Part shown: piece by piece, positions 31,375 to 39,648 of the stretch | Layout of the letters: each line of letters opens with the position of its first letter | Position numbering within the stretch: the first letter of the stretch is position 1 | From: Gammaproteobacteria bacterium | GTDB taxonomy: Bacteria; Pseudomonadota; Gammaproteobacteria; Steroidobacterales; GCA-2729495 | Assembly: GCA_004357495.1 (NCBI GenBank) | Contig: SMWD01000026.1 | Coordinates: forward strand, 1-43,133 | Length of the DNA stretch: 43,133 nucleotides | Reading direction: 5' to 3' | Made by a program: the position numbers and the translations under genes | Notes under the pieces: generated by a model | Seen by the model: only the letters and a program-made list of their open reading frames with translations | The model's database searches: none | What the model was told of the DNA's origin: nothing

Positions 31375-32880
31375 ATGTTTGCTGTCAACCGGAATATCGG
31401 GATTTTTCGACAGGTTTTTCTGGCCGCAGTCGTTGGCTGCCTGATTGCCGGCCCCGCAGATGCCGTGACCGAACCTGCGGTCGACTATTCTCCGGCGGAA
31501 CTCGAGGAGCTCGTCGGCCCGGTCGCGCTTTACCCGGACGATCTGATCGCCATTATTCTGCCGGCCTCGAGCTATCCCTTGCAGATCGTGCAGGCCAGTC
31601 GCTACCTCGACGCATACGAGACGGATCCGGGCCTGAAGCCCGACGACGGCTGGGATGACGCGATCGTCGCGTTGCTGAATTATCCCGAAGTCATTGCATT
31701 GATGAACGAGGATCTCGACTGGACCTGGAATCTCGGTGCAGCCGTGGTCAATCAACAGGCAGATGTCCTCGATGCCATCCAGAATTTTCGCGGCCGTGCC
31801 GTAGCAGCCGGTAATCTGAAGACCGACGAGCATCAGATTGTCACCGAGGTCGATGAGGTGATTGAAATTACGCCCGTCGAACGGGAAGTTATTTACGTGC
31901 CGTACTATGAACCCGAGCGGGTTGTCGTTTATCAACGCTACCCGGTGTACCACTATTATCCGTATCGATACCCGCTCTATTACTACCCGTATCCGGCTCA
32001 CTATTCATTCGCGTCCGGGTTTTTCTGGGGCGTATCCACGGCCTACACGATCGGCTGGCTGACGGATCGGGTGCATGTTCATCACGTCGGCTACGCGAGC
32101 CACCCGTATTACGGCCGTCACTACGCTGGTCATTATGATTCACCCCGGGCGGCAGCGGCGCGGCATCACCGTGCTGCGAGATCGCGGCGCCATACCGTCC
32201 ATGACAAGCACCATTACGGCAATTCGTGGCAACCGGCTCCACGCCATGGCAACCGGCCCGGGCACCGCCGCACGGCGACGGATCACCGCCGGACCACGGC
32301 ATCGAATTTCACGAGCTCGGCATTCACGAGTTCGGCGAGGCGCCCCGGTTCGGTGCGCGACCCGCAGGTTCGATCGAGCGGTGAACGGCAGGTGCGCACT
32401 CACGTTCGTTCCGGGCACGACAAGAAGATCGTATTCGCGCGTGGAACGCCCAACCGGGCCAGGTCTGTTCGCAGTGGCGCACACCGATCGACCGATACGG
32501 TGCGCAGGAATACCCGCGTGGCAAGCCTCGATCGGTCAGGCAACAGAAATGCGTCGCGTCGCACCGGCGAACGAGCCGATGCCCGTCGGCGAACGGCGCG
32601 CGCCGTGTCGCCGGCACAATCGACGCGGGCAACCCGCACTACGCCGCGCGGTCAGAGCCCGACGACGGCGCACCATGAGAAGGCTCGTGCGCAACCGCAC
32701 CAGACGCATCGCGCGGTGCAGAATACGACCCGCAGCACATCTGCATTCCGGGCCGAGGCGAAGCCTGGCAAAGCGTCACAGACGAGGGTGGCAAGCGCCG
32801 CCACCGGCAGCCGACCGGGTCGAGCGCGTGCGAAGTCTCGCGGCGGCCGTTCAGCGGGGCGAGCCAGGCACCGCCGGTAA
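31375..32880 (+). CDS. DUF3300 protein with long basic low-complexity tail
   Basis: A 501-residue exported protein: signal peptide (RQVFLAAVVGCLIAGPADA), a DUF3300 domain (about residues 35-185, LEELVGPVALYPDDLIAIIL, YPLQIVQASRYLDAY, VINQQ-like VVNQQADVLDAIQ and EREVIYVPYYEPERVVV), then a Tyr/Pro/His-rich stretch and a tail of about 230 residues dominated by Arg, His, Ser, Thr and Ala. The tail has no predicted fold and is highly positively charged, so binding to acidic surface polymers or nucleic acid is possible. The start is set by AAGGAGG seven bases upstream. DUF3300 function is unknown. Confidence 0.87.
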   Translation: MFAVNRNIGIFRQVFLAAVVGCLIAGPADAVTEPAVDYSPAELEELVGPVALYPDDLIAIILPASSYPLQIVQASRYLDAYETDPGLKPDDGWDDAIVALLNYPEVIALMNEDLDWTWNLGAAVVNQQADVLDAIQNFRGRAVAAGNLKTDEHQIVTEVDEVIEITPVEREVIYVPYYEPERVVVYQRYPVYHYYPYRYPLYYYPYPAHYSFASGFFWGVSTAYTIGWLTDRVHVHHVGYASHPYYGRHYAGHYDSPRAAAARHHRAARSRRHTVHDKHHYGNSWQPAPRHGNRPGHRRTATDHRRTTASNFTSSAFTSSARRPGSVRDPQVRSSGERQVRTHVRSGHDKKIVFARGTPNRARSVRSGAHRSTDTVRRNTRVASLDRSGNRNASRRTGERADARRRTARAVSPAQSTRATRTTPRGQSPTTAHHEKARAQPHQTHRAVQNTTRSTSAFRAEAKPGKASQTRVASAATGSRPGRARAKSRGGRSAGRARHRR

Positions 32881-32922
32881 CCATGCGCGATGCAACGATA
32901 GATTGCGGTGCGATGTAGCGTA

Positions 32923-33218
32923 TTACGAATACAGCTGCGTGCAGGCGAGGAACGCGTACGCACTGACGCAGCGAGCAGCGATCAGGGCGCAGCCGAGCCG
33001 GACCAACCAGGCGCGCTGAAACAGCGCCAGGCCGACTTCGGCGGCGAGGGCCAGGAGGAGCCACAGCGTCAACGGCGTCTGCATCCAGCCGAGGAACTAG
33101 CGGGGCCGGCTTAACGACAGCAGCGGCTCGCCCGGGCCCAGCCACGCACCCACCGCGGTTAAGCCGATGCAGATATCTTGCGAAAACTTTATGCGCGTGT
33201 CCAGATTTCAACACCGGA
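32923..33218 (-). pseudogene. Possible decayed small membrane-protein gene
   Basis: In one minus-strand frame the sequence encodes hydrophobic segments (DICIGLTAVGAWLGPGEPLL and TPLTLWLLLALAAEVGLALF, then LIAARCVSAYAFLACTQLYS) interrupted by an in-frame TAG near 33108 and without a start codon. This looks like a degenerating two- or three-helix membrane protein, but random GC-rich sequence could produce the same. It is the only structure I see in the 528-base gap 32881-33408. Confidence 0.3.
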
Positions 33219-33408
33219 AATCTAACCGTCGAGGAGGCCGTTAAAAGGGCAGCAGATTTTCCGGATTGTACTCGACAGCTAAGTTGAGCTTATGTAATAT
33301 TGTTTGGTGGGATATACGCGACTTGCCACCGTCTGACGGGTGCGATTCCAGTGGCGGCGGTAACGCGCATCGGGTGTCGCCAACATCTAGGCAGAGGTCC
33401 AGGGAACA

Positions 33409-34185
33409 GTGTTCCGCACACCAGACCAGGATAATCTTCACAAGATTATCGTGCTAAACACGAAAGGCGGTTGCGGGAAAACGACGCTCGCAACCAACGT
33501 GGCGAGTTTCTACGCCTTGCGCGGCCCGCCACCCACGTTGCTCGATTACGATCCACATGGGTTCTCGTTACGCTGGCTGGATAAACGTCCCGCCAGTCGG
33601 CCCGCTATCCATGGCATCGCAGCATATGAGTTGCCTGATCAGGCCCAGGGTCGAGCGCACCTGAATATGCAGCCTGATACCCGCACTGTGATTTCCGATT
33701 TGCCGGCGAACATCGATCTGAACGACTTATACGTTCATATCCACGCCGCAGACAGCATTCTGATTCCCGTTCTGCCCTCCGAGATCGATATTTTTTCGGC
33801 GTCGCGTTTCATTGCGGAACTTCTGTTAGACGTGGGACTGGACCGGCGCAATCGGAGAATTGCGATCGTTGCGAATCGCGTGCGGAAAAATACCAGGAGT
33901 TGTCAGGTGCTGATGCGTTTCCTGACCAGCCTGAAGATTCCGATGATCGCGATGCTGCGTGACAGTCAGAACTACGTGCAGGCCACCGCCCAGGGTATTG
34001 GCATTTTTGAGATGCCCGTTTACAAGGTCAGGAAAGATATCGGGCCCATGAATGCGATTGTGAACTGGCTCGATCAATGGCACATGCGTCGGCTGGACAC
34101 GGCAATAGCACCGGGCTTCGAACATCTGCCGGGTGCAGAGGTCTTGACTCCGGTGCAGCAAAAAGACCCCGTTTATCGCGGCTGA
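33409..34185 (+). CDS. Orphan ParA/MinD-type P-loop ATPase
   Basis: A GTG-started protein of 258 residues (AGGGA five bases upstream). The deviant Walker A motif KGGCGKTTLA with the signature Lys, LLDYDPHG for the Walker A' Asp and ISDLPANIDL for Walker B place it in the ParA/Soj/MinD ATPase family, which forms nucleotide-dependent dimers on DNA or membrane. There is no ParB-like gene or centromere-like repeat array nearby, and no amphipathic MinD tail is visible; it could position a protein cluster other than DNA. Codon use and GC content look like those of its neighbours. Confidence 0.87.
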   Translation: MFRTPDQDNLHKIIVLNTKGGCGKTTLATNVASFYALRGPPPTLLDYDPHGFSLRWLDKRPASRPAIHGIAAYELPDQAQGRAHLNMQPDTRTVISDLPANIDLNDLYVHIHAADSILIPVLPSEIDIFSASRFIAELLLDVGLDRRNRRIAIVANRVRKNTRSCQVLMRFLTSLKIPMIAMLRDSQNYVQATAQGIGIFEMPVYKVRKDIGPMNAIVNWLDQWHMRRLDTAIAPGFEHLPGAEVLTPVQQKDPVYRG

Positions 34186-34323
34186 AAAAAAGTGCGCGCG
34201 TGTCGTCGCCGCGCACACAAGCTGCTGCCGCAAAATACCCACGGGCAAGCCGCTGAGGTTTGCGAGACAGCAGTGAGTTAGTATCTGGCTGTCAGATTTG
34301 TCATTTTTACGAGGACGCCTCCC

Positions 34324-35055
34324 ATGCGCGGTTTAATTTTCCTGCTGATTGTGAGCGCGGGCGTACAGCCGGTGCAGGCGGCAACACCGGCCGATGACGG
34401 GTTCTTCCCGATCGCCATTATCGGCACCGGCAGCGTGGGCTCTGCGCTCGGTGTGAGTTGGGGTCGACTGGGACACCCGATTATTTATGGCAGCCGCAAT
34501 CCGGATAGTGAACGCACGCGTGCGTTGGTGAGCCGCAGTGGCAACGCGCGCGCGGTGTTGCCGGCCGAGGTCGCAGAACACGCCGACGTGATCGTGCTGG
34601 CGCTGCCGTTCAGCGCCGCCCTTGAGTTGCTGCCGAAACTGGGGGCTCTCGACGGTAAATTACTGATCGACCCGATGAACGCATTGGCTTTCGATCGTGC
34701 GCTGAGTCGCGTCCTGGTAAGTGACGAGTTGCTGGCCGAGCAGATACAGGCGTTGGCGCCCACCGCGAAAGTCGTGAAAGCGCTTAACACCGTCGGCGCG
34801 CGCAACATGTCTCCCGAGCGTGTGTTCGACGGGCCGATTTCGGTGCCGATAGCCGGGGATGACGCCGGCGCCAAGCAAACGGTCACAAAGTTGATCGAGG
34901 CGCTGGCGCTCGAGGTCATCGACGTCGGGCCCCTGTTTAACGCCCGCTACGTCGAAGCGATGGCGCCGTTATACGTGCATATGAATTTTTTCGTCCGCCC
35001 GCCCGGGGGTTTCGAGTTCTCGTTCAGCAGTGATTCGGGCGCCGGGTCTGATTGA
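34324..35055 (+). CDS. Exported F420H2:NADP-oxidoreductase-like protein
   Basis: A 243-residue protein with a signal peptide (MRGLIFLLIVSAGVQPVQA, cleavage before ATPAD) followed by the NAD-binding F420-oxidoreductase fold: IAIIGTGSVGSALGVSWGRL is a strong GxGxxG motif, YGSRNPDSE a phosphate-binding strand end, ADVIVLALPFSAALELLPKL and LLIDPMNAL follow. NADP(H) is not normally available outside the cytoplasm, so either the first 20 residues anchor the protein with the domain inside, or the domain now binds another ligand. Homologues without signal peptides reduce NADP+ with F420H2 or act as ferric-chelate reductases. Confidence 0.82.
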   Translation: MRGLIFLLIVSAGVQPVQAATPADDGFFPIAIIGTGSVGSALGVSWGRLGHPIIYGSRNPDSERTRALVSRSGNARAVLPAEVAEHADVIVLALPFSAALELLPKLGALDGKLLIDPMNALAFDRALSRVLVSDELLAEQIQALAPTAKVVKALNTVGARNMSPERVFDGPISVPIAGDDAGAKQTVTKLIEALALEVIDVGPLFNARYVEAMAPLYVHMNFFVRPPGGFEFSFSSDSGAGSD

Positions 35056-35058
35056 GCG

Positions 35059-35553
35059 TCAGTAAATGGTTGCCGGTGTGCCATTGCAGTGGGACAGAAT
35101 GCCGTAGCTGATTAGCCAGCCCGCATCGGCAAGCGTGGGGATGGCGAGAGATACCCCCTCTGCTGCGGCAGCCATACCCAGCAGCAGCGAGGCCGACAAT
35201 CAGCGCGAGTCCGACCCCTGCAAGTGGGCTCGCGATGACCTGGTTCCGGCGTGGCCGCTGATGGAGAAACAGCATGCCGGCGAGCAGGGTGGCCAGCCCC
35301 GGCCCGATGTAGTTAATGCTCCGGTGCCAGAACCACAGGTCCAGAGCGAAAAATATTGCCGCCGACAGCAGCACGGTGATTGTCGTGCGTGAGAGTTCCA
35401 GGCGTCGCCGGGTGAAGAGCAGATAGAGCGCCAGCGTACCGCCACCGATCAGCACCCGGTAGAAGCCGCTGGTGGTCGGCGACACGCTGACCAAGGCAGC
35501 GCCGGCGAATAGCGGCAGGCGCGGGCGCCCGCAATAAGCTGATGACTTGACAT
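35059..35553 (-). pseudogene. EamA/DMT-family transporter remnant
   Basis: In shifting frames the minus strand encodes pieces of an EamA-type drug/metabolite transporter: a start MSSHQLIAGAR, then after a one-base shift LPLFAGAALVSVSPTTSGFY and LLSAAIFFALDLWFWHRSIN, then after a further break LFLHQRPRRNQVIASPLAGV and LALIVGL. A full EamA protein has ten helices and about 300 residues; only about half is left and at least two frame breaks occur. It is divergent from tetR, and the operator at 35560-35575 lies six bases upstream of its former ATG, so it may once have been the regulated gene. Confidence 0.75.
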
Positions 35554-35575
35554 GAATTACAGAATGAGTATTCTG
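35547..35575 (+). promoter_or_regulatory. tetR promoter overlapping a palindromic operator
   Basis: A consensus -35 TTGACA (35547-35552), 16-base spacer and TATTCT (35569-35574). The perfect dyad CAGAAT-GAGT-ATTCTG at 35560-35575 covers the -10, an arrangement typical of TetR autorepression. The same dyad recurs at 36182-36197. Confidence 0.75.
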
Positions 35576-35582
35576 GTAACCC

Positions 35583-36164
35583 GTGGCCAGAGTACGAGAA
35601 TTCGATCCTGCCGAGGCGTTGGACCAGGCCGTGAATTTGTTCTGGGAGCGGGGTTTTGGCGATACCTCGATGGAAGACCTGGTGGCCTCCACAGGCGTCA
35701 GCCGGTATGGCATTTACAGCACCTTCGGCAATAAGCGGGAGCTGTTCATCGCCGCCCTGCAGCGTTATGCGGAGCACATTTCCAGAAATTACCACGCGGG
35801 CTTATTTGCCCCCGAGGCGACTCGCGCGGATATAGAGGAGTTCATGACCGGCGCCGTCGCTCGGAGCGGAGGGGCTGATGGTCACCGCGGCTGCATGATT
35901 TGTACCACGGCGGTCGAGGTCGCCCCCGACGATGCCGCCATTGCAGCAGCAATCAGGGAGCTTTTCGACCGGCTGGCCGCCGCGTTTGCGACCGCCATTG
36001 CCAACAGTCAGGCGGCAGGCGACATCGATCCGGGCCTCGATTCGAAGGCCACGGGTGAACTGCTGGTCGGTGTCATGCAGGGTGCCCACGTTATGGCCCG
36101 CAGCGGCATCAGCAAGACCCGGCTGACTGCCTACATGAATTCGGCGCTGCAGTTATTGGCGTGA
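35583..36164 (+). CDS. TetR/AcrR-family transcriptional regulator
   Basis: A GTG-started, 193-residue regulator with the N-terminal TetR helix-turn-helix (ALDQAVNLFWERGFGDTSME, DLVASTGVSRYGIYSTFGNK, then RELF) and a ligand-binding C-terminal domain containing GHRGCMICTTAVEVAPDD, typical of the subgroup with TetR_C domains related to YxaF/LmrA. It has no visible Shine-Dalgarno site and its promoter predicts a very short leader. Its stop is followed 20 bases later by a second copy of the palindrome in its own promoter, so it probably represses itself and the following MMPL/RND-LolA-barrel cluster, responding to a hydrophobic ligand. Confidence 0.92.
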   Translation: MARVREFDPAEALDQAVNLFWERGFGDTSMEDLVASTGVSRYGIYSTFGNKRELFIAALQRYAEHISRNYHAGLFAPEATRADIEEFMTGAVARSGGADGHRGCMICTTAVEVAPDDAAIAAAIRELFDRLAAAFATAIANSQAAGDIDPGLDSKATGELLVGVMQGAHVMARSGISKTRLTAYMNSALQLLA

Positions 36165-36181
36165 AAAAGATTTCCCTGAAT

Positions 36182-36197
36182 CAGAATGATTATTCTG
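36182..36197. promoter_or_regulatory. Second TetR operator, upstream of the RND gene
   Basis: CAGAATGATTATTCTG differs by one base from the site at 35560-35575 (CAGAATGAGTATTCTG); the following TA is also shared. It lies 20 bases before the chosen RND start, so it overlaps the likely promoter or leader of the pump operon. Confidence 0.75.
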
Positions 36198-36217
36198 TTA
36201 CCGGAGCGGAAAAAGTA

Positions 36218-38587
36218 ATGAGTGATCCGACCCACCAGGGTATCGACCGCCTGGCCCTGACACTGGCCGCTGCCGTGATTCGGCATCCGTGGAAAGCCAT
36301 CTTCGTCACGCTGCTGATCACGGCGGCGGCAGCCAGCGGCATGCGCAACCTGGAATTTGCCAATAACTACCGGATGTTTTTCGGTCCCGCCAACCCGGAG
36401 CTGAAAGCGTTCGAAACCTTTCAGAACACCTTCACCAAGAACGATAACCTGCTGCTGGTGATCCATCCCGATGTCGGCCATGCATTGAGTCCCGACACGG
36501 CCGCCGCCGTTGCCCGGCTGACCGAAGAGGCCTGGCAGATCCCGTTTGCCATGCGTGTCGACTCCATTACCAACTTTCAATACAGCTGGGCCAACGGAGA
36601 TGACCTGACGGTGGAGGATCTGGTGCAGGATGCGGGGTCCATGACAGCGGAGGCGCTTGCTGAGAAACGTGACATTGCATTGGCCGAGCCGTTATTGGCC
36701 GGCAACCTGATCGCGCTGGATGGTGTCACCACTGCCGTCAACGTCGCCCTCCGGTATCCGGAAAAAAGTCTCACCGAAGTCCCCACGGCGGTAGCGTTTG
36801 CCCGGAAGCTTGCCGCCGGCATCGAGGCCGATTACCCGCATATTACAGTGGCAATTACCGGCGCCTCGGCGTTGAACAACGCCTTTGCCGAAGCCGGACG
36901 ACATGACGCCACCACCCTCATTCCGGCCATGTACGGGCTGTTGATCGTTTTCAGTTTTGTCGTGCTGCGCAGCGTGGCCGGCACGGTGGCCATGATGCTG
37001 GTCATTGTCTTCGCCACTCTCGTGGCGCTCGGCACCGGCGGGCATGCCGGCTGGACGCTGGATCCGGTCTCGGCCATCGCGCCGGTGGTCATCATGACCC
37101 TGGCTGTGGCGGACAGTATTCATCTGCTGATCACCCTGCGCATGCTGATGCGGGAAGGTCACGGCAAGCTCAGTGCCTTGTCCGAGTCCCTGCGGATCAA
37201 TTTCCTCGCGGTGACGATCACCAGCTTCACGACGATCGTTGGTTTTCTGATGCTGAATTTTTCCGAGTCACCGCCATTCAATCGTCTGGGCAACCTGTCG
37301 GCGATCGGTATTGCAGCGGCCTGGCTGTTTGCCCTGGTGTTGCTGCCCGCCGTCATCCGCCTGATGCCGCTCAAGACGCCGCAGACCCAGGATGAACCCC
37401 GCGGCCTGCTGCCGGCGCTGGACCGCCTCGCCTGCCTGGTCACCACCCATTACCGGAAGGTGCTGCTGGTCATGGGTACGATCACCCTGGTGTTGATCGC
37501 CTGCATACCCCGGATCGAGCTGAACGATGAGTTCGTCAAGTACTTCGATCATCGCGTGGAGTTTCGTCGCGACACCGACTTTACCCAGGAACACCTGCGC
37601 GGCATCTATATGGCGGAGTTCTCCATGCAGGCCGACGGGCCCGGTGGTATCAGTGAACCGACGTATCTGGAAGGCCTGGAACGTTTTGCCGTGTGGCTGC
37701 GTACTCAGCCCGAAGTGGAGCACGTGTTCAGCTACACGGACATCATCAAGCGGCTGAACAGGAATATGCACGGTGACGACAAGACCTGGAACACGCTCCC
37801 GGACAACCGGAACCTGGCCGCCCAGTACTTGCTGCTCTATGAACTGTCGTTGCCCTACGGCCTGGACCTCAATGACCGGATCAATATCGATAAGTCCGCC
37901 ACCCGGCTTACCGTAACGTTGAAGGAGATCTCCACGGTGGAGCTGCGGGCATTCAGTCAGCGTTCCAGCCGGTGGCTGACGTTGAACACGCCGAAGTATA
38001 TGTGGACCGAAGCCACCGGTTCGTTCGTCATGTTCTCCCACATTTCGCGGCGCAATGTAGAGTCCATGCTCATCGGTAACGTAATCGCCATCATCGCGAT
38101 TGCCCTGATCATGATGGCGGCGCTGCGCAGCGTGGGTTACGGTGCGCTCAGCATCATTCCCAATGCAGTGCCCGTTCTCGTAACACTGGGCATCTGGGCG
38201 TTGGCGGTGGGACAGGTGGGGATGCCGGCGGCCACGATTACGGCCACGTCGCTCGGCATCATCGTCGATGACACGGTGCACTTCATGCTCAAGTACCTGC
38301 GGGCGCTGCGGGAAAAAGGCATGGAACGGCCCGCAGCCATACGCTACGCGTTCGAAACGGTCGGTACGGCCATGCTTGCGACCACGCTGATTCTGGCCGC
38401 CGGCTTTGCGCTGCTGGCCGCCTCGACCTTCAAGATCAACGCTGAAATGGGGCTGCTGACGGCACTGGCCATTGTGGTCGCACTGATCACCGATTTCCTG
38501 TTATTGCCGGCCATCCTGATGATCGGTTACCGGCATCCGGAGACCGCGGAGAAAAATGATGAAGACCTCGTTACACAAGTGGCCTGA
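36218..38587 (+). CDS. MMPL/RND-superfamily exporter
   Basis: This is a 789-residue inner-membrane exporter of the COG1033/MMPL type. A first helix near residues 25-45 is followed by a periplasmic loop (about 50-220), a block of helices (IPAMYGLLIVFSFVVLRSVA, SAIAPVVIMTLAVADSIHLL, FLAVTITSFTTIVGFLMLNF), a second loop and a second helix block (MLIGNVIAIIAIALIMMAAL, TSLGIIVDDTVHFMLKYLRA). The Asp residues in VADS and VDDT mark the proton-relay positions. The ATG at 36218 is chosen because the upstream frame from 36161 would translate the operator. The C-terminus overlaps the LolA-like gene by 32 bases. It probably extrudes lipids or hydrophobic metabolites. Confidence 0.92.
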   Translation: MSDPTHQGIDRLALTLAAAVIRHPWKAIFVTLLITAAAASGMRNLEFANNYRMFFGPANPELKAFETFQNTFTKNDNLLLVIHPDVGHALSPDTAAAVARLTEEAWQIPFAMRVDSITNFQYSWANGDDLTVEDLVQDAGSMTAEALAEKRDIALAEPLLAGNLIALDGVTTAVNVALRYPEKSLTEVPTAVAFARKLAAGIEADYPHITVAITGASALNNAFAEAGRHDATTLIPAMYGLLIVFSFVVLRSVAGTVAMMLVIVFATLVALGTGGHAGWTLDPVSAIAPVVIMTLAVADSIHLLITLRMLMREGHGKLSALSESLRINFLAVTITSFTTIVGFLMLNFSESPPFNRLGNLSAIGIAAAWLFALVLLPAVIRLMPLKTPQTQDEPRGLLPALDRLACLVTTHYRKVLLVMGTITLVLIACIPRIELNDEFVKYFDHRVEFRRDTDFTQEHLRGIYMAEFSMQADGPGGISEPTYLEGLERFAVWLRTQPEVEHVFSYTDIIKRLNRNMHGDDKTWNTLPDNRNLAAQYLLLYELSLPYGLDLNDRINIDKSATRLTVTLKEISTVELRAFSQRSSRWLTLNTPKYMWTEATGSFVMFSHISRRNVESMLIGNVIAIIAIALIMMAALRSVGYGALSIIPNAVPVLVTLGIWALAVGQVGMPAATITATSLGIIVDDTVHFMLKYLRALREKGMERPAAIRYAFETVGTAMLATTLILAAGFALLAASTFKINAEMGLLTALAIVVALITDFLLLPAILMIGYRHPETAEKNDEDLVTQVA

Positions 38588-39389
38588 ACACGCCTTGCTG
38601 GTCCTCGTCACACAGATGGCGATCCTGGTGGGCATGATGGTCGGCAGCACCACTGCCATGGCTGCGGGCGACGGCAAAGGCTACGAGATTGCGGCCCGCT
38701 CGGATCGCAGTGACCGGGGCTTCGGCGACAGCAGGGTGCAATTGCAGATGATCCTGCGCAATGCCGCGGGACAAGAAGCCACCCGTACCCTGTGGCTGAA
38801 TACCCTGGAGATCGTCGATGAGACCGTCGGTGATAAAAGCATGATCGTCTTCGATACCCCGGCCGATATCGAGGGTACGGCGTTGCTGTCCCACGCCAAA
38901 ATCCTCGACCCGGATGACCAATGGTTATATCTGCCGGCGCTCAAGCGCGTGAAGCGCATCTCGTCGGTGAACAAGTCCGGCCCCTTCGTCGGCAGTGAGT
39001 TCGCCTTTGAGGATTTTACGGGCCTGGAACTGAACAAGTACGACTATCAATATCTGCGCGAAGAGGCCTGCGGCGACCGGCTGTGTGACGTGATCGAGCG
39101 AATACCCCGCTACGAGCATTCCGGTTACACCCGCCAGGTCGCCTGGGTGGATCAGGATGTTTACCAGGTTCGGCGGGTGGACTTCTACGACCGGCGCGGC
39201 GAGTTGTTGAAGACGCTGCATCTCGAAGACTACCGGGTTTATGACGGCAATTACTGGCGCGCGCATCGCCTGGCCATGGTCAATCACCGGACTGGAAAAT
39301 CAACCGACCTGATTTACCAGGACTATGTCTTTAATAGCGGTCTGGCGGACCGGGACTTCGTCAAAGCCGCGCTGAAGCGGCAACGCTGA
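38556..39389 (+). CDS. LolA-like outer-membrane lipoprotein-sorting protein
   Basis: A 277-residue exported protein (signal through MVGSTTAMAA) of the LolA-like superfamily found beside RND pumps (PF17131/COG2834 type). Core features are RTLWLNTLEIVDETVGDKSM, DTPADIEGTALLSHAKILDP, DDQWLYLPALKRVKRISSVN and KSGPFVGSEFAFEDFTGLEL, which form the half-barrel lipid-binding sheet. It overlaps the pump gene (translational coupling) and probably hands the pump's hydrophobic substrate across the periplasm. A Cys pair (EEACGDRLCDVIE) could form a disulfide. Confidence 0.9.
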   Translation: MMKTSLHKWPEHALLVLVTQMAILVGMMVGSTTAMAAGDGKGYEIAARSDRSDRGFGDSRVQLQMILRNAAGQEATRTLWLNTLEIVDETVGDKSMIVFDTPADIEGTALLSHAKILDPDDQWLYLPALKRVKRISSVNKSGPFVGSEFAFEDFTGLELNKYDYQYLREEACGDRLCDVIERIPRYEHSGYTRQVAWVDQDVYQVRRVDFYDRRGELLKTLHLEDYRVYDGNYWRAHRLAMVNHRTGKSTDLIYQDYVFNSGLADRDFVKAALKRQR

Positions 39390-39410
39390 CGAAGATGAAG
39401 GCCGCGGGAA

Positions 39411-39648
39411 ATGGTCAGATGCCACTGTCCCGTCAACGAGCGCTACGGTGGCGGAAAGGCAGTGCGGCATGGGTGCGTACAGATCGTAGCCGAGCCGACA
39501 TGGTTTGTGACTTCTTTCTGAGACCCGCCGTGAATACGTCCCTGTAGGCTTGGGGCCCGCGTCCATGCGGGCCACAGTCTCAGAAAGAAGTCACAACCCA
39601 TGTCGTCTGGACAGCTTTTGCCAGTTTGCGGGACAGCAATGGTCAGAT
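39411..39648. repeat. Composite hairpin element (long type) with 29-nt stem
   Basis: AATGGTCAGAT occurs directly repeated at 39410-39420 and 39638-39648, beside CTGTCCCG and CGGGACAG. Inside, arms 39496-39524 and 39577-39605 are complementary at 28 of 29 positions and enclose a second hairpin (GCCCGC/GCGGGC). It is an inverted relative of 1408-1647. It separates the LolA-like gene from the beta-barrel gene and contains the latter's start codon. Confidence 0.88.

Noticed and set aside
32075-33214. Long Arg-rich open frames in alternative frames across the DUF3300 tail
   Set aside because: GC-rich low-complexity sequence gives long frames on both strands; no domain or start signal supports them.
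36161-36217. Earlier GTG start for the RND pump
   Set aside because: It would overlap the tetR stop and translate the operator palindrome; ATG 36218 gives the usual N-terminus.
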